From NCBI GenBank assembly GCA_027489275.1, contig JAIYAB010000190.1:1-49134 (forward strand): DNA of 49,134 bases, read 5' to 3'. Below, one piece after another: positions 16,168-23,695 of the stretch. Position 1 is the stretch's first letter; each line of letters opens with the position of its first letter. This DNA is from Hyphomicrobiales bacterium. Its GTDB lineage: Bacteria; Pseudomonadota; Alphaproteobacteria; Rhizobiales; Beijerinckiaceae. The notes beneath the pieces were generated by a model. The model searched no databases and was not told where the DNA came from. It saw only the letters and a list, made by a program, of their open reading frames with translations. The position numbers and the translations under genes were made by a program.

Positions 16168-17931
16168 CTAACGCGTGGGCTGGAGCCGATGGATGACCAT
16201 CGCGAAGCCTTCCCATGGCGGGAACGGCGCCGCGTAGGGGGCTTTCGCGTTCGGCCAGCCGGTCCAGTAGGTGTAGTTGAAGGCCAGCGTGTGGAACTCC
16301 TCGGCCAGCGTGATCTCCGGAATGTCCCGGATGTAGATCCGCATCGCTTCGCGAACCAGATCGACATAGGCGGGATCGTTCGGCGACGGCTTCATGGCTT
16401 CCATCTTGTCGACGATGGCGTCGTAGGCCGGATTCTCGTACCGCGTGGGCGCGCGCACGTCGCGGACCTTTTCGCCCGGCTTTGCGGAGTACTTCGTGTG
16501 GAAGTGCTCCAGCGTCTGCCAGGGATCGTAGAGACTGCCGCAGTGCGTGCCGTGCGACATCTCGAAATTGCCTGTCGTCGTGGCCTCGGACAGCGCGGTG
16601 CGCTGCTGGGCATTGTTGACCACGTCGAAGCCGGCAGCCCGAAGCTGCTGGGTCAGGACCGGACCTTGCGGGTCGCCCTGCACCGTGGACAGCCCGATCT
16701 GCCACGGGGAGCCGTCGGGCTTTGCCCAGAAGCCGTTGGCTCCCTTCTTGTAGCCGCGCGACGTCATCAGCCGTCCGCTCTCCGCCAGGTCGAGGCGATC
16801 GATGCGCTCCGCGTCGATCAGGTCCTTGAGCTTGGGCATGTAGGCCGTCAGTCCCTCGAACGACGACATCGGGACGGACGCCGGCAGCACCGAGCCCTCG
16901 AGCGCGAGATCGATGAGCTGGCGGCGGTCGATCGCGAAGTTGAACGCCCGGCGGACCGACACGTCGTCGAATGGCTTCTGCTGGAGGTTGAAGCGGATCG
17001 CGAAGGTGCAGCCGTCGGCTCCGCCCCACACCGGACCTGTCTCGTTCCAGGCGCGCAGTCCGCGGTTCTGGTTGCGGATCGCCTCGAACGTGCCCGGCTG
17101 GATCGAGCGGCCCATGTCGACCTGGCCGCTGGCGTACAGTTGCGGCATCGCCTGCTCGGTCGCAGGGATGTAGATGACGCGCTGCACCTGGGGCAGCGCC
17201 TTCGCGACGCCCCGGTCGACCGCCCACCAGGTATCGCGGCGATCATAGAACAGCGAGTTCGCGTCGCTCTTCACGAGCTTGAACGGACCCGTGCCGACCG
17301 GCCAGCCCTTGGCCAGATCGAAATTGGTGAAGGTCTTGGGATCCTGCCCTTCCCAGATGTGCTTGGGCACGACGACGAAGCGGCCGGCTTGTCCGGTCGC
17401 CAGGTAGTCCTGCGGCCAGCGCGGACCGGGCTTGTTCAGGCGCACGACGACGGTCAGCGGATCGGTCGCCTGGGCCGAAGCGACCCACTCCTTGATCGCC
17501 GATGACTGGACGAGGTCCGGGGCGGACGCGATGAGCATGTTGAAGGTGAAGACGACGTCGGCGGAGGTGAACGGCTTGCCGTCGCTCCAGGTCGCGCCCT
17601 CGCGGAGCTTGATCGTCACTTCGCGGTTGTCGGGGCTCTGGGTCCATCCGGTGGCCAGCCAGGGGACGATCTCGTTGGCGACGTGGTTGGTGTAGAACAG
17701 CTGCTCGTAGACCGTATAGTGGAGGCTGTTGCGCTGGTGCAGCAATACGCCGGCGTACGGGTTGAAGTTCGCGGTCGCAGGAACCTGGTTGTAGAAATCC
17801 CAACCCTGGGAGATCAGCGTTCGATTGCGCGGCACGTCGGGCAGGCTTTGCGCCGCCGCTCCTGCCATCGTTGCCAATACCGCGGCAACGGATGCGCCGA
17901 AGCGCATGCGTAGACCCCTCATCTCGAGCAT
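16168..17931 (-). CDS. ABC transporter substrate-binding protein, family 5
   Basis: A 587-aa periplasmic binding protein of the SBP_bac_5 family. I start it at ATG 17931 (MLEMRGLRMRFGAS) behind GGAGGAG; the ORF-track start at 17982 is less likely. The signal peptide ends near TMAGAAAQS. The mature protein shows VYEQLFYTNHVANEIVPWLATGW, REGATWSDGKPFTSADVVFTF and GTGPFKL. Long family-5 proteins of this kind often serve oligosaccharide or glycoside importers as well as peptide ones. It is the first gene of the operon and divergent from the IclR regulator, with the operator at 18005-18029 between them. Confidence 0.93.
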   Translation of the reverse strand: MLEMRGLRMRFGASVAAVLATMAGAAAQSLPDVPRNRTLISQGWDFYNQVPATANFNPYAGVLLHQRNSLHYTVYEQLFYTNHVANEIVPWLATGWTQSPDNREVTIKLREGATWSDGKPFTSADVVFTFNMLIASAPDLVQSSAIKEWVASAQATDPLTVVVRLNKPGPRWPQDYLATGQAGRFVVVPKHIWEGQDPKTFTNFDLAKGWPVGTGPFKLVKSDANSLFYDRRDTWWAVDRGVAKALPQVQRVIYIPATEQAMPQLYASGQVDMGRSIQPGTFEAIRNQNRGLRAWNETGPVWGGADGCTFAIRFNLQQKPFDDVSVRRAFNFAIDRRQLIDLALEGSVLPASVPMSSFEGLTAYMPKLKDLIDAERIDRLDLAESGRLMTSRGYKKGANGFWAKPDGSPWQIGLSTVQGDPQGPVLTQQLRAAGFDVVNNAQQRTALSEATTTGNFEMSHGTHCGSLYDPWQTLEHFHTKYSAKPGEKVRDVRAPTRYENPAYDAIVDKMEAMKPSPNDPAYVDLVREAMRIYIRDIPEITLAEEFHTLAFNYTYWTGWPNAKAPYAAPFPPWEGFAMVIHRLQPTR

Positions 17932-18004
17932 CGGTCTCCTCCGGTGAGATTCGACCGGGCGTATCCACGGCACCATTGCCATGCCCGCCGGCCGTTGGTA
18001 TTAT

Positions 18005-18029
18005 GGTTCACATTTGTGAACTAAAGTTC
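18005..18029. promoter_or_regulatory. Candidate IclR operator, copy 1 (divergent promoter)
   Basis: Sequence form is GGTTCA-N4-TGTGAACT-A-AAGTTC. It contains the palindrome GTTCACA-TT-TGTGAAC at 18006-18021 and overlapping TGAAC/GTTCA half-sites. It lies between the binding-protein gene (start 17931) and iclR (start 18039). The copy at 21863-21887 matches at 20 of 25 positions. Its position 9 bp before the IclR start suggests autoregulation. Confidence 0.7.
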
Positions 18030-18038
18030 AGAAATGAT

Positions 18039-18941
18039 ATGGGAACGCCAGTGAGCGGTCAAGTTTCGCAACCGTCCCGGGAGCGTCCGGTCAAATCCGC
18101 GGACCGTGTTTTCGACCTGATGGAAACGATCGGCGAAGCCCGCGAAGGAATGACCTTTCCCGACATTCAAAGGGCGCTCGGAATCCCGAAGAGCAGCCTG
18201 TTCGCGCTGCTCGAATCGGCGGAAGCCCGCGGTTATCTGGAGCTCGACGCCCAGACCCGCCGCTGGCGGCTGGGAATGCGGGTCTGGGAAGCCGGGCAGG
18301 CCTACGCGCGCCAGCACGAACTCCTGCGTCACGCCGAGGCGGTGATGCGCGACGTCGTCGCCGCCATCAACGAGACGATCCAGCTCGCGCGTCTCGACGG
18401 GAACGAGAACGTCTACATCGCCAAGGTCGACAGCACGCACCCGCTTCGTCTGCAGTCTGACGTCGGCGGCCGGTTGCTGGCCCACGCAACGGGGCTCGGC
18501 AAGGTGCTGCTGGCCGAGTTGCCGGACCCCGAGGTCAAGGCGCGCTTTGCGACGACCGGGCTTCCGCGCATGACCGAAAACACGGTGACGAGCTTCAGGG
18601 CGCTGCTCCGGGAACTCGCCGCCACGCGCGACCGCGGTTTCGGCATCGACAATGCGGAGTATACGCACGGCGTCTTCTGCCTGGCCGCGCCGCTGCGCAC
18701 GGGTCCGGGAGCTGCGCAACTCGCGCTCAGCATCACCGTCCCCACGCTGCGCGCATCGGTCGAGGGGTTGGCGGCGGCCCTGAGCGCGCTCGCCCGCGCC
18801 TGCATCGATATCGGGATGCGATCCGGCGGTCCGGCGGCGGATCCCCGGATTGCCCGTCTCGTCGATCTCGATGCGGCGCGTGCGGCGATCGAGGCACTGC
18901 ACCATTGCGGCCGCTACAGGCTCCCGTTCGCGCCGGCCTGA
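18039..18941 (+). CDS. IclR family transcriptional regulator
   Basis: A 300-aa regulator: N-terminal winged helix-turn-helix (about residues 18-80, SADRVFDLMETI ... IPKSSLFALLESAEARGYL) followed by the GAF-like IclR effector domain, with GRLLAHATGLGKVLLAELPD and RGFGIDNAEYTHGVFCLAAPL. I use ATG 18039; an alternative GTG lies at 18051 and neither has a strong ribosome site. The ORF track's 17871 start runs back through the operator and the divergent gene. It probably senses a pathway sugar or acid and controls both flanking operons through the two matching operator copies. Its last 28 bp overlap the end of the convergent mutarotase gene. Confidence 0.93.
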   Translation: MGTPVSGQVSQPSRERPVKSADRVFDLMETIGEAREGMTFPDIQRALGIPKSSLFALLESAEARGYLELDAQTRRWRLGMRVWEAGQAYARQHELLRHAEAVMRDVVAAINETIQLARLDGNENVYIAKVDSTHPLRLQSDVGGRLLAHATGLGKVLLAELPDPEVKARFATTGLPRMTENTVTSFRALLRELAATRDRGFGIDNAEYTHGVFCLAAPLRTGPGAAQLALSITVPTLRASVEGLAAALSALARACIDIGMRSGGPAADPRIARLVDLDAARAAIEALHHCGRYRLPFAPA

Positions 18942-19282
18942 GCGACCAGCCGGAACTGCCGCGAGAGAACGTCGCGGAACGGCCGGTCGCCGTCCATCTC
19001 CAGCACGTCGGCCATGTGGGCGCGCCAGCGCGCCATCACCGCCTCGCCCTCCGGTCGGGCGGCCTGTCCGCGTCGCCTGATCTGGTGCGCGAAGAGCATC
19101 CGGGACGGTGCGTGCAGCCAGATCTCGTAATGGAGGATGCCCGACGCGAGCAGGGCCTCTGCCATCTCCGGCCAGATGTCGTCGTGGCGGCGCAGGTACT
19201 CGTCTTCCTTGCCTTCGCGGACCCGCAGGACGAAGCCGGTGGTCTCGAGGGTCGGATCGTCGACGTCGATCATGTACGTCAT
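18914..19282 (-). CDS. rhaM: L-rhamnose mutarotase family protein
   Basis: A 122-aa ferredoxin-like alpha/beta-barrel protein of the RhaM (DUF718) family, which interconverts alpha and beta anomers of L-rhamnose; related members act on L-fucose. The catalytic region EYLRRHDDIWPEM (Y29, H33) matches E. coli RhaM's EYQRRHNPIWPEL. HYEIWL and RWRAHMADVLEMDGD also fit the family. The start ATG 19282 overlaps the stop of the Gfo/Idh/MocA gene (ATGA). It is the third gene of the sulfatase operon, and its presence is the best clue that the pathway handles a 6-deoxyhexose. Its 3' end overlaps the convergent iclR by 28 bp. Confidence 0.9.
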   Translation of the reverse strand: MTYMIDVDDPTLETTGFVLRVREGKEDEYLRRHDDIWPEMAEALLASGILHYEIWLHAPSRMLFAHQIRRRGQAARPEGEAVMARWRAHMADVLEMDGDRPFRDVLSRQFRLVAQAGANGSL

Positions 19283-20361
19283 CGCGGCGCCTCCGCGCGT
19301 GCGATCCGCTGCGGCGCGCCGCCGGCCCCGGCCGACGCCAGCAGGGCGGCGATGACGCCGACGCTCGTGGCTCCCGTCTCGCCCGGCGAGCGGTTGAGCG
19401 AAGGATCGCCTCCCAGGGCCAGGTCGACCAGCGCGTCGACGGGCCCGCGGCCATGGTAGATCCATTCGCCCTCGGCGACGTCGAGGCGGCGCACCGTCCC
19501 GTCGTCGCGGCGGATCTCGCACCAGTCGCGGTCGAACTCGGCGGTGAGCATGCCGTCCCGTCCCGCGAGGAACAGGCGCATCAGTCCGCGGTTTCCCTGC
19601 GGCATCGCTGCCGCTCCGGAAATGCTGCCGACCGCGCCGCCGCGGAAGGTCACGCTTCCCGACACGGCGAGGTCGACCACCTCCCTGCGGAACGCATGGG
19701 CGGAGATTTCCTCCGGCACCAGGCCGGTCAGCCACAGCAGCAGCGGGATGGCGTGCGACATCTGCCCCCAGGCGAAGCCGCCACCCTTCGAGGGGTCCTG
19801 CCAGGTGGACTTGTCGGGGCGGAAGAACGTGGTCTGCCAGCTGTTCAGCCCGCGATCGCCGGGGAACACGTCGCGCGGGGCGGAAATGAAACTGACCATC
19901 GCGTGTTCGATGGGACCGATTTCGCCGTCGTGGATGGCGGCCCTCAGCGCGGGCAGGTGCGGCAGGTACTGGTAGCCGTTGACGAGCAGCAACTGCACGC
20001 CGCGGGCACGAGCCCGATCGACGAGATCCCACGCCTGAGCCGGGTCGAGGGTCATCGGCTTTTCGCACAGCACGTGGGCGCCGGCCGCAATCGCTGCGCA
20101 GGCATGCTCGTAGTGAAGGTGATGCGGCGACGAGACGACCACCACGTCGGGTCGTCGCGCCAGCACCTCGCGGTAGTCCTGCGAGGCGAAGGCGAACCCG
20201 AAATGGTCCTTGACCCGCGCCAGTTCTTCCGCGCCCAGCCGTGAGACCCCGTCCAGCGTCACCTGCGGCCGGGCGGCAAGCGTCGGAATATGGTTCTGTG
20301 CGCCGTACCAGCCGGCGCCGATCACGGCGGCGCGGACCGTTGGGCCGATCGTTCGGGTCAT
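19279..20361 (-). CDS. Gfo/Idh/MocA family oxidoreductase
   Basis: A 360-aa NAD(P)-dependent dehydrogenase. The N-terminal Rossmann domain opens AAVIGAGWYGAQNHIP and contains SSPHHLHYEHACAAIAAGAHVLCEKP; K101 of the EKP motif is the usual catalytic lysine. The C-terminal alpha/beta domain has GGGFAWGQMSHAIPLLLWLTG, whose His is commonly catalytic. Members oxidise or epimerise sugars and inositols. In this operon, oxidation of a deoxyhexose (C1 to lactone, or another hydroxyl) is plausible. It lies 17 nt after the sulfatase gene, behind GAGGAGAG, and is coupled to the mutarotase gene. Confidence 0.92.
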   Translation of the reverse strand: MTRTIGPTVRAAVIGAGWYGAQNHIPTLAARPQVTLDGVSRLGAEELARVKDHFGFAFASQDYREVLARRPDVVVVSSPHHLHYEHACAAIAAGAHVLCEKPMTLDPAQAWDLVDRARARGVQLLLVNGYQYLPHLPALRAAIHDGEIGPIEHAMVSFISAPRDVFPGDRGLNSWQTTFFRPDKSTWQDPSKGGGFAWGQMSHAIPLLLWLTGLVPEEISAHAFRREVVDLAVSGSVTFRGGAVGSISGAAAMPQGNRGLMRLFLAGRDGMLTAEFDRDWCEIRRDDGTVRRLDVAEGEWIYHGRGPVDALVDLALGGDPSLNRSPGETGATSVGVIAALLASAGAGGAPQRIARAEAPR

Positions 20362-20378
20362 GCGATGATCTCTCCTCT

Positions 20379-21845
20379 TCAGGTTCCGGCAATGCGTGGC
20401 GGCGCGAACTCCGGCGATTCCTCCGGCGAGTACCGCGGCACGAAATCCGGCTCGATCGATTTGGCTGCGAAGCGGGAGAGGGACGTGGCGAGCGCCGTCC
20501 GGGTCGCTTCGTGGTCGGGGTCCGACGCGAGGTTGCGGCGCTCCGATGGATCGGCCCGCCAGTCGGTCAGGAACACGTCTTCCTCGCCCGGCGGGACCGG
20601 CCCGCCGTCCATCCGCAGGTTCATGTCGAGCCGCCAGCGATCCGTGCGGACACAGCCGCGCCGCGGCCAGCCCGCCCTCGTTCGCCAGATGCCCTTGTTG
20701 GCTGCGACCGAGGCGCGCGCTCCCGGCGTTCCATTGCCGACACTGGCGTAGATCGCCTCGGGCGGCGGATCTGCGAACAGCGCCCGGCCACGAAAGCCAT
20801 CGGAGGGAGCCACGCCGGCGAGATGGCAGAGGGTGCGGGCGAGATCGAGGCTTTGCGCGAGGTCCTCGCGCACGGCGTCTTTCGGCAGCGTCCCGGGCCA
20901 GGAGACGATGCGGGGGACGCGGTGCGACTGGGGCGCAAAGACGATCTTGCTCAGCAGGCCGTTCTCCCCGAGGGACGCGCCGTGATCGGAGTCGAAGACG
21001 ACGATCGTCTGCTCACGCAGTCCCGCCACCTCGAGCTTGGCCAGCAGCAGACCGACCTGCGCATCGAGCCAGGCGACGAGGGCGTGATAATCCGCTTGCG
21101 CGCGCTGCATCTGCGCGTGCGTCAGCCTGCGCCCCCCGACCATCTCCGCAAAGGCGTCGTCGAAGGCGCTTTGCTGCGCCGGCGGAATGTCGTGGCCGGG
21201 GAAGTCGTCGGGGCGAAACAACTGCCGAAAGCGAGCCGGCGGCAGGACGGGCGTATGCGGCTGGAGATACGACACGCGCAGCAGGAACGGCGTGTCGTCG
21301 ATCCGGTCCAGCCAGTCGAGCGCATTGATCGTCACGGCTTCCGGCGGGAAGAACTCGCGATCCGGGAACACGCCGCCGACCGGAGACGGAATGCCGTCCG
21401 GCACGATGGGGGCCCGGCTTGCCGGGTCCCTGTCGAGGCCGAAGACGTGCATGCTGGCGCCCTCGTGGTTCTCCTCCTGCCACGGCGCGTATCCCTTCGG
21501 CACGTGGCTCTTGCCGATCGTCGCCGTGCGCCAGCCATGGCGTGCGAACACCTCCGGAAACGTGTCGAGACGCACCGGGAGCGGGAAGGACGCCCACGCC
21601 CCTTCGTTGGAGTGGACGCCGTTCTCCTGCGGGTGGGTCGCCGTCAGGATCGAGGTTCGCGAGGGGACGCAGACGGTCGAGTTGCAGAAGTGGTTCCGGA
21701 AATACGTGCCGGACGCCGCCAGTCGATCGATGTTCGGCGTAATGACCGGCCCCAGGCCCCCGCCATGGCAGCCGAGCGCGTCGGCGCGCAGTTCGTCGGC
21801 GAAGATCCACAGGACGTTCGGCCGAGCGAGGCTGCGGGACGACAT
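20379..21845 (-). CDS. Type I sulfatase (formylglycine-dependent), probably cytoplasmic
   Basis: A 488-aa alkaline-phosphatase-superfamily sulfatase. The maturation motif CVPSR (C59-R63), whose Cys becomes formylglycine, is intact. Other active-site elements are the N-terminal metal-site motif IFADELRAD, GKSH (about 111-114), QPHTP and DSDHG (D285-G289). It should hydrolyse a sulfate ester. No signal peptide is visible, so it would act after import. ATG 21845 is chosen because AGGA lies upstream; the alternative ATG at 21869 falls inside the operator. No sulfatase-maturing enzyme is encoded in the window. First gene of the operon with the Gfo/Idh/MocA and RhaM genes. A phosphonate monoester hydrolase is a less likely alternative. 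Confidence 0.9.
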   Translation of the reverse strand: MSSRSLARPNVLWIFADELRADALGCHGGGLGPVITPNIDRLAASGTYFRNHFCNSTVCVPSRTSILTATHPQENGVHSNEGAWASFPLPVRLDTFPEVFARHGWRTATIGKSHVPKGYAPWQEENHEGASMHVFGLDRDPASRAPIVPDGIPSPVGGVFPDREFFPPEAVTINALDWLDRIDDTPFLLRVSYLQPHTPVLPPARFRQLFRPDDFPGHDIPPAQQSAFDDAFAEMVGGRRLTHAQMQRAQADYHALVAWLDAQVGLLLAKLEVAGLREQTIVVFDSDHGASLGENGLLSKIVFAPQSHRVPRIVSWPGTLPKDAVREDLAQSLDLARTLCHLAGVAPSDGFRGRALFADPPPEAIYASVGNGTPGARASVAANKGIWRTRAGWPRRGCVRTDRWRLDMNLRMDGGPVPPGEEDVFLTDWRADPSERRNLASDPDHEATRTALATSLSRFAAKSIEPDFVPRYSPEESPEFAPPRIAGT

Positions 21846-21862
21846 GGATCCTCGCGAAAGGT

Positions 21863-21887
21863 GGTTCATGGATGTGAACTGAAGTTC
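21863..21887. promoter_or_regulatory. Candidate IclR operator, copy 2 (sulfatase promoter)
   Basis: GGTTCA-N4-TGTGAACT-G-AAGTTC, identical in layout to the copy at 18005-18029; the differences are the four spacer bases and one purine. It lies 18 bp upstream of the sulfatase ATG, a position where bound repressor would block transcription. Confidence 0.7.
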
Positions 21888-21994
21888 CGGACCTGCAGTC
21901 GCGAAACTAGACCGTCCTTGCGGCCCTGTCACGGCGGCGCAGACAATCCCGGCGCTCTCTCTCGTTCGGCGCGAAAGGCGATTTCCCCGTGCGC

Positions 21995-23677
21995 CTACCG
22001 GACGATCATGACGGTCGACAGGACCGCAACGAGTCCGAGAATGGCGACGCCGGCCACCTGCCACCGCCCGAGCGCGCGGTCGACGGTCGCAGCGAGGTCG
22101 GACGCGCGCGATGCCGCAGGCGCAAGACGTGACGCGAGCGCGAACAGATCCCCGGCCGGAACCTCGGGGATGCGATCGCGCAGCCGCACGAGCAGCGCTG
22201 CAAGGGCGCCTCCGAGCGCGATGGGCCACAAGGCGCCAAGGAAAGCGCCGGTCGACAGGACCACCGACGGCAGATTGCCGGTCACGGCCTGGAAAAGGAT
22301 GGCTGGCAGCGCCATCGCAATGACGCTCAACGCCACGCACGGACCCACGAGACCCGCGCTTGTCCCCGCCTTCGGTTCGTCGCGCAGCAGCAACAGCACC
22401 ACGTGCAGCATCAGGGCCATCGTCCCGGCCGCGGACAATGTCAGCAGGAACACGGCGGCGTCGCTCGTCGGCACGACCTTGATCGCGTATTTCGCGAAGG
22501 CTCCGCCGGTGAGCGGCAAGCCGGCGAGACCGAGGCCGAGCATCGCCATCGCCGCCACGCCGACGCGCCGGCCGCTGCGCCCTCCCGCGCTCGCGAGCCC
22601 CACTGCCAGGAACATCGAGCCCTTCAGGAGCATGTGGTTCAGCGCATAGAACGCTGCGAGCAGCAGCGCGGCGCGGTCTCCGGTTTCGAGCCCCGCGCCG
22701 AGAACGACGCCGACGACCCCCATCTGGCTGACGGTCGAGTAGGCGAGGGCGCGCTTCGGATGCCGCTGCGTGAGCCCGATCGCAACGCCATAGTAGGCGG
22801 TCACCATGCCGGCGGCGACGAGCGCCGCACCCCACCCCGGCACGGGAAGGCCCTCCGGAAGAAAGCGCACGAGGCCGATCACGCCAGCCTTCACCACGAT
22901 GCCCGACAGCGCAGCCGAACCGGGCGCCGGCGCCACGGAGTGGGCCAGCGGCATCCAGATATGCAGGGGAAACAGCCCCATCTTCAGCGTGAAGCCGAGC
23001 AACAGAAGCGGCAGGATCGCCCCGCGCCAGGGCGACGTCGGAAAGGCGGCAACCGCGTCGCGGATGAGGGGATTCGCCTGGTCGGTGCCGGCCGCCAGCA
23101 TCACGAATGCCGCGATCAGGAACGCTTCCCCCAGCACGGTCAGGGAGAGGTACAGCGACCCGGCCCGTCGCGCCGCGGCTGAATCGTCGTGGGCCACCAG
23201 CCCGAACGCCGAGAAGCTCACGAGCGCGTAGGCGAGATAGAAGCTCGCGAGGTCGGCGACGAGGAAGACGGCGAATGAACCGGCCATGGTGAAAAGCCAC
23301 CAGACCAGGAACCTGTTGCACGACGGATCGGCGCGGAGAAAGGCGATCGCGAAGCGTCCGGCCGCCAGCCACAGGATGGCCGCTCCCCCCAGCAACAGTC
23401 CCCCCGCCTCGTCGAGCGCAAGGGAGAGGCGGAAGGGCGGCGACAGGACCACCAGCGCCGTCCCCTCGCGAACGAGGAGGGCGGCGAGCAGCGCGGGCAT
23501 CGGCGCGAGCAGCAGGAGCCAGGACGCATGCCGGCGAAGCCCCTTCGAGACCAGGGCTACGGCGACGATGAGGGGCACGGCGACGCTTGCCACGAGCAGC
23601 ACATCCGCGGCCGCCGCGTCCGTCGCGCCGGGAACGCCCCACCGGATCCGGCTCATGAGGCCTTCAAGTCCCGTCAA
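21995..23677 (-). CDS. Proton-conducting antiporter subunit (MrpA-N/MrpD/HyfB-like)
   Basis: A 560-aa, roughly 14-helix membrane protein of the NuoL/M/N-MrpA/D superfamily (Proton_antipo_M). Hallmarks are LGFTLKMGLFPLHIWMPLAHSVAPAP, with the conserved helix-7 Lys and discontinuous-helix Pro, then SGIVVKAGVIGLVRF and a later transmembrane HMLLKGSMFLAVG. It looks nearer to HyfB/MbhH-type subunits than to classical MrpA. The likely start is TTG 23677 (AGGGAG 7 nt upstream); ATG 23656 is the alternative. It is the last gene of the Mrp operon and the second antiporter-type subunit, perhaps replacing the missing N-terminal part of MrpA. A stop-to-start gap of about 18 nt separates it from the preceding mrpD-like gene. 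Confidence 0.85.
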   Translation of the reverse strand: MTGLEGLMSRIRWGVPGATDAAAADVLLVASVAVPLIVAVALVSKGLRRHASWLLLLAPMPALLAALLVREGTALVVLSPPFRLSLALDEAGGLLLGGAAILWLAAGRFAIAFLRADPSCNRFLVWWLFTMAGSFAVFLVADLASFYLAYALVSFSAFGLVAHDDSAAARRAGSLYLSLTVLGEAFLIAAFVMLAAGTDQANPLIRDAVAAFPTSPWRGAILPLLLLGFTLKMGLFPLHIWMPLAHSVAPAPGSAALSGIVVKAGVIGLVRFLPEGLPVPGWGAALVAAGMVTAYYGVAIGLTQRHPKRALAYSTVSQMGVVGVVLGAGLETGDRAALLLAAFYALNHMLLKGSMFLAVGLASAGGRSGRRVGVAAMAMLGLGLAGLPLTGGAFAKYAIKVVPTSDAAVFLLTLSAAGTMALMLHVVLLLLRDEPKAGTSAGLVGPCVALSVIAMALPAILFQAVTGNLPSVVLSTGAFLGALWPIALGGALAALLVRLRDRIPEVPAGDLFALASRLAPAASRASDLAATVDRALGRWQVAGVAILGLVAVLSTVMIVR

Positions 23678-23695
23678 GGTCGTGCTCCCTGCCGT

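Noticed and set aside
13013-17227. 1404-aa minus-strand ORF
   Set aside because: Only its last 281 residues (the OppC-type permease) are real. The rest is the wrong frame of the OppB, dehydratase and binding-protein genes, which have clear domains in their own frames.
14065-17505. 1146-aa plus-strand ORF
   Set aside because: Antisense shadow of the transporter/dehydratase operon; Arg/Asp/Gly-rich low-complexity sequence without family motifs.
20379-23642. 1087-aa minus ORF joining the sulfatase to upstream sequence
   Set aside because: The upstream part is an Arg-rich wrong frame of the antiporter gene; the sulfatase family N-terminus begins at PNVLWIFADE.
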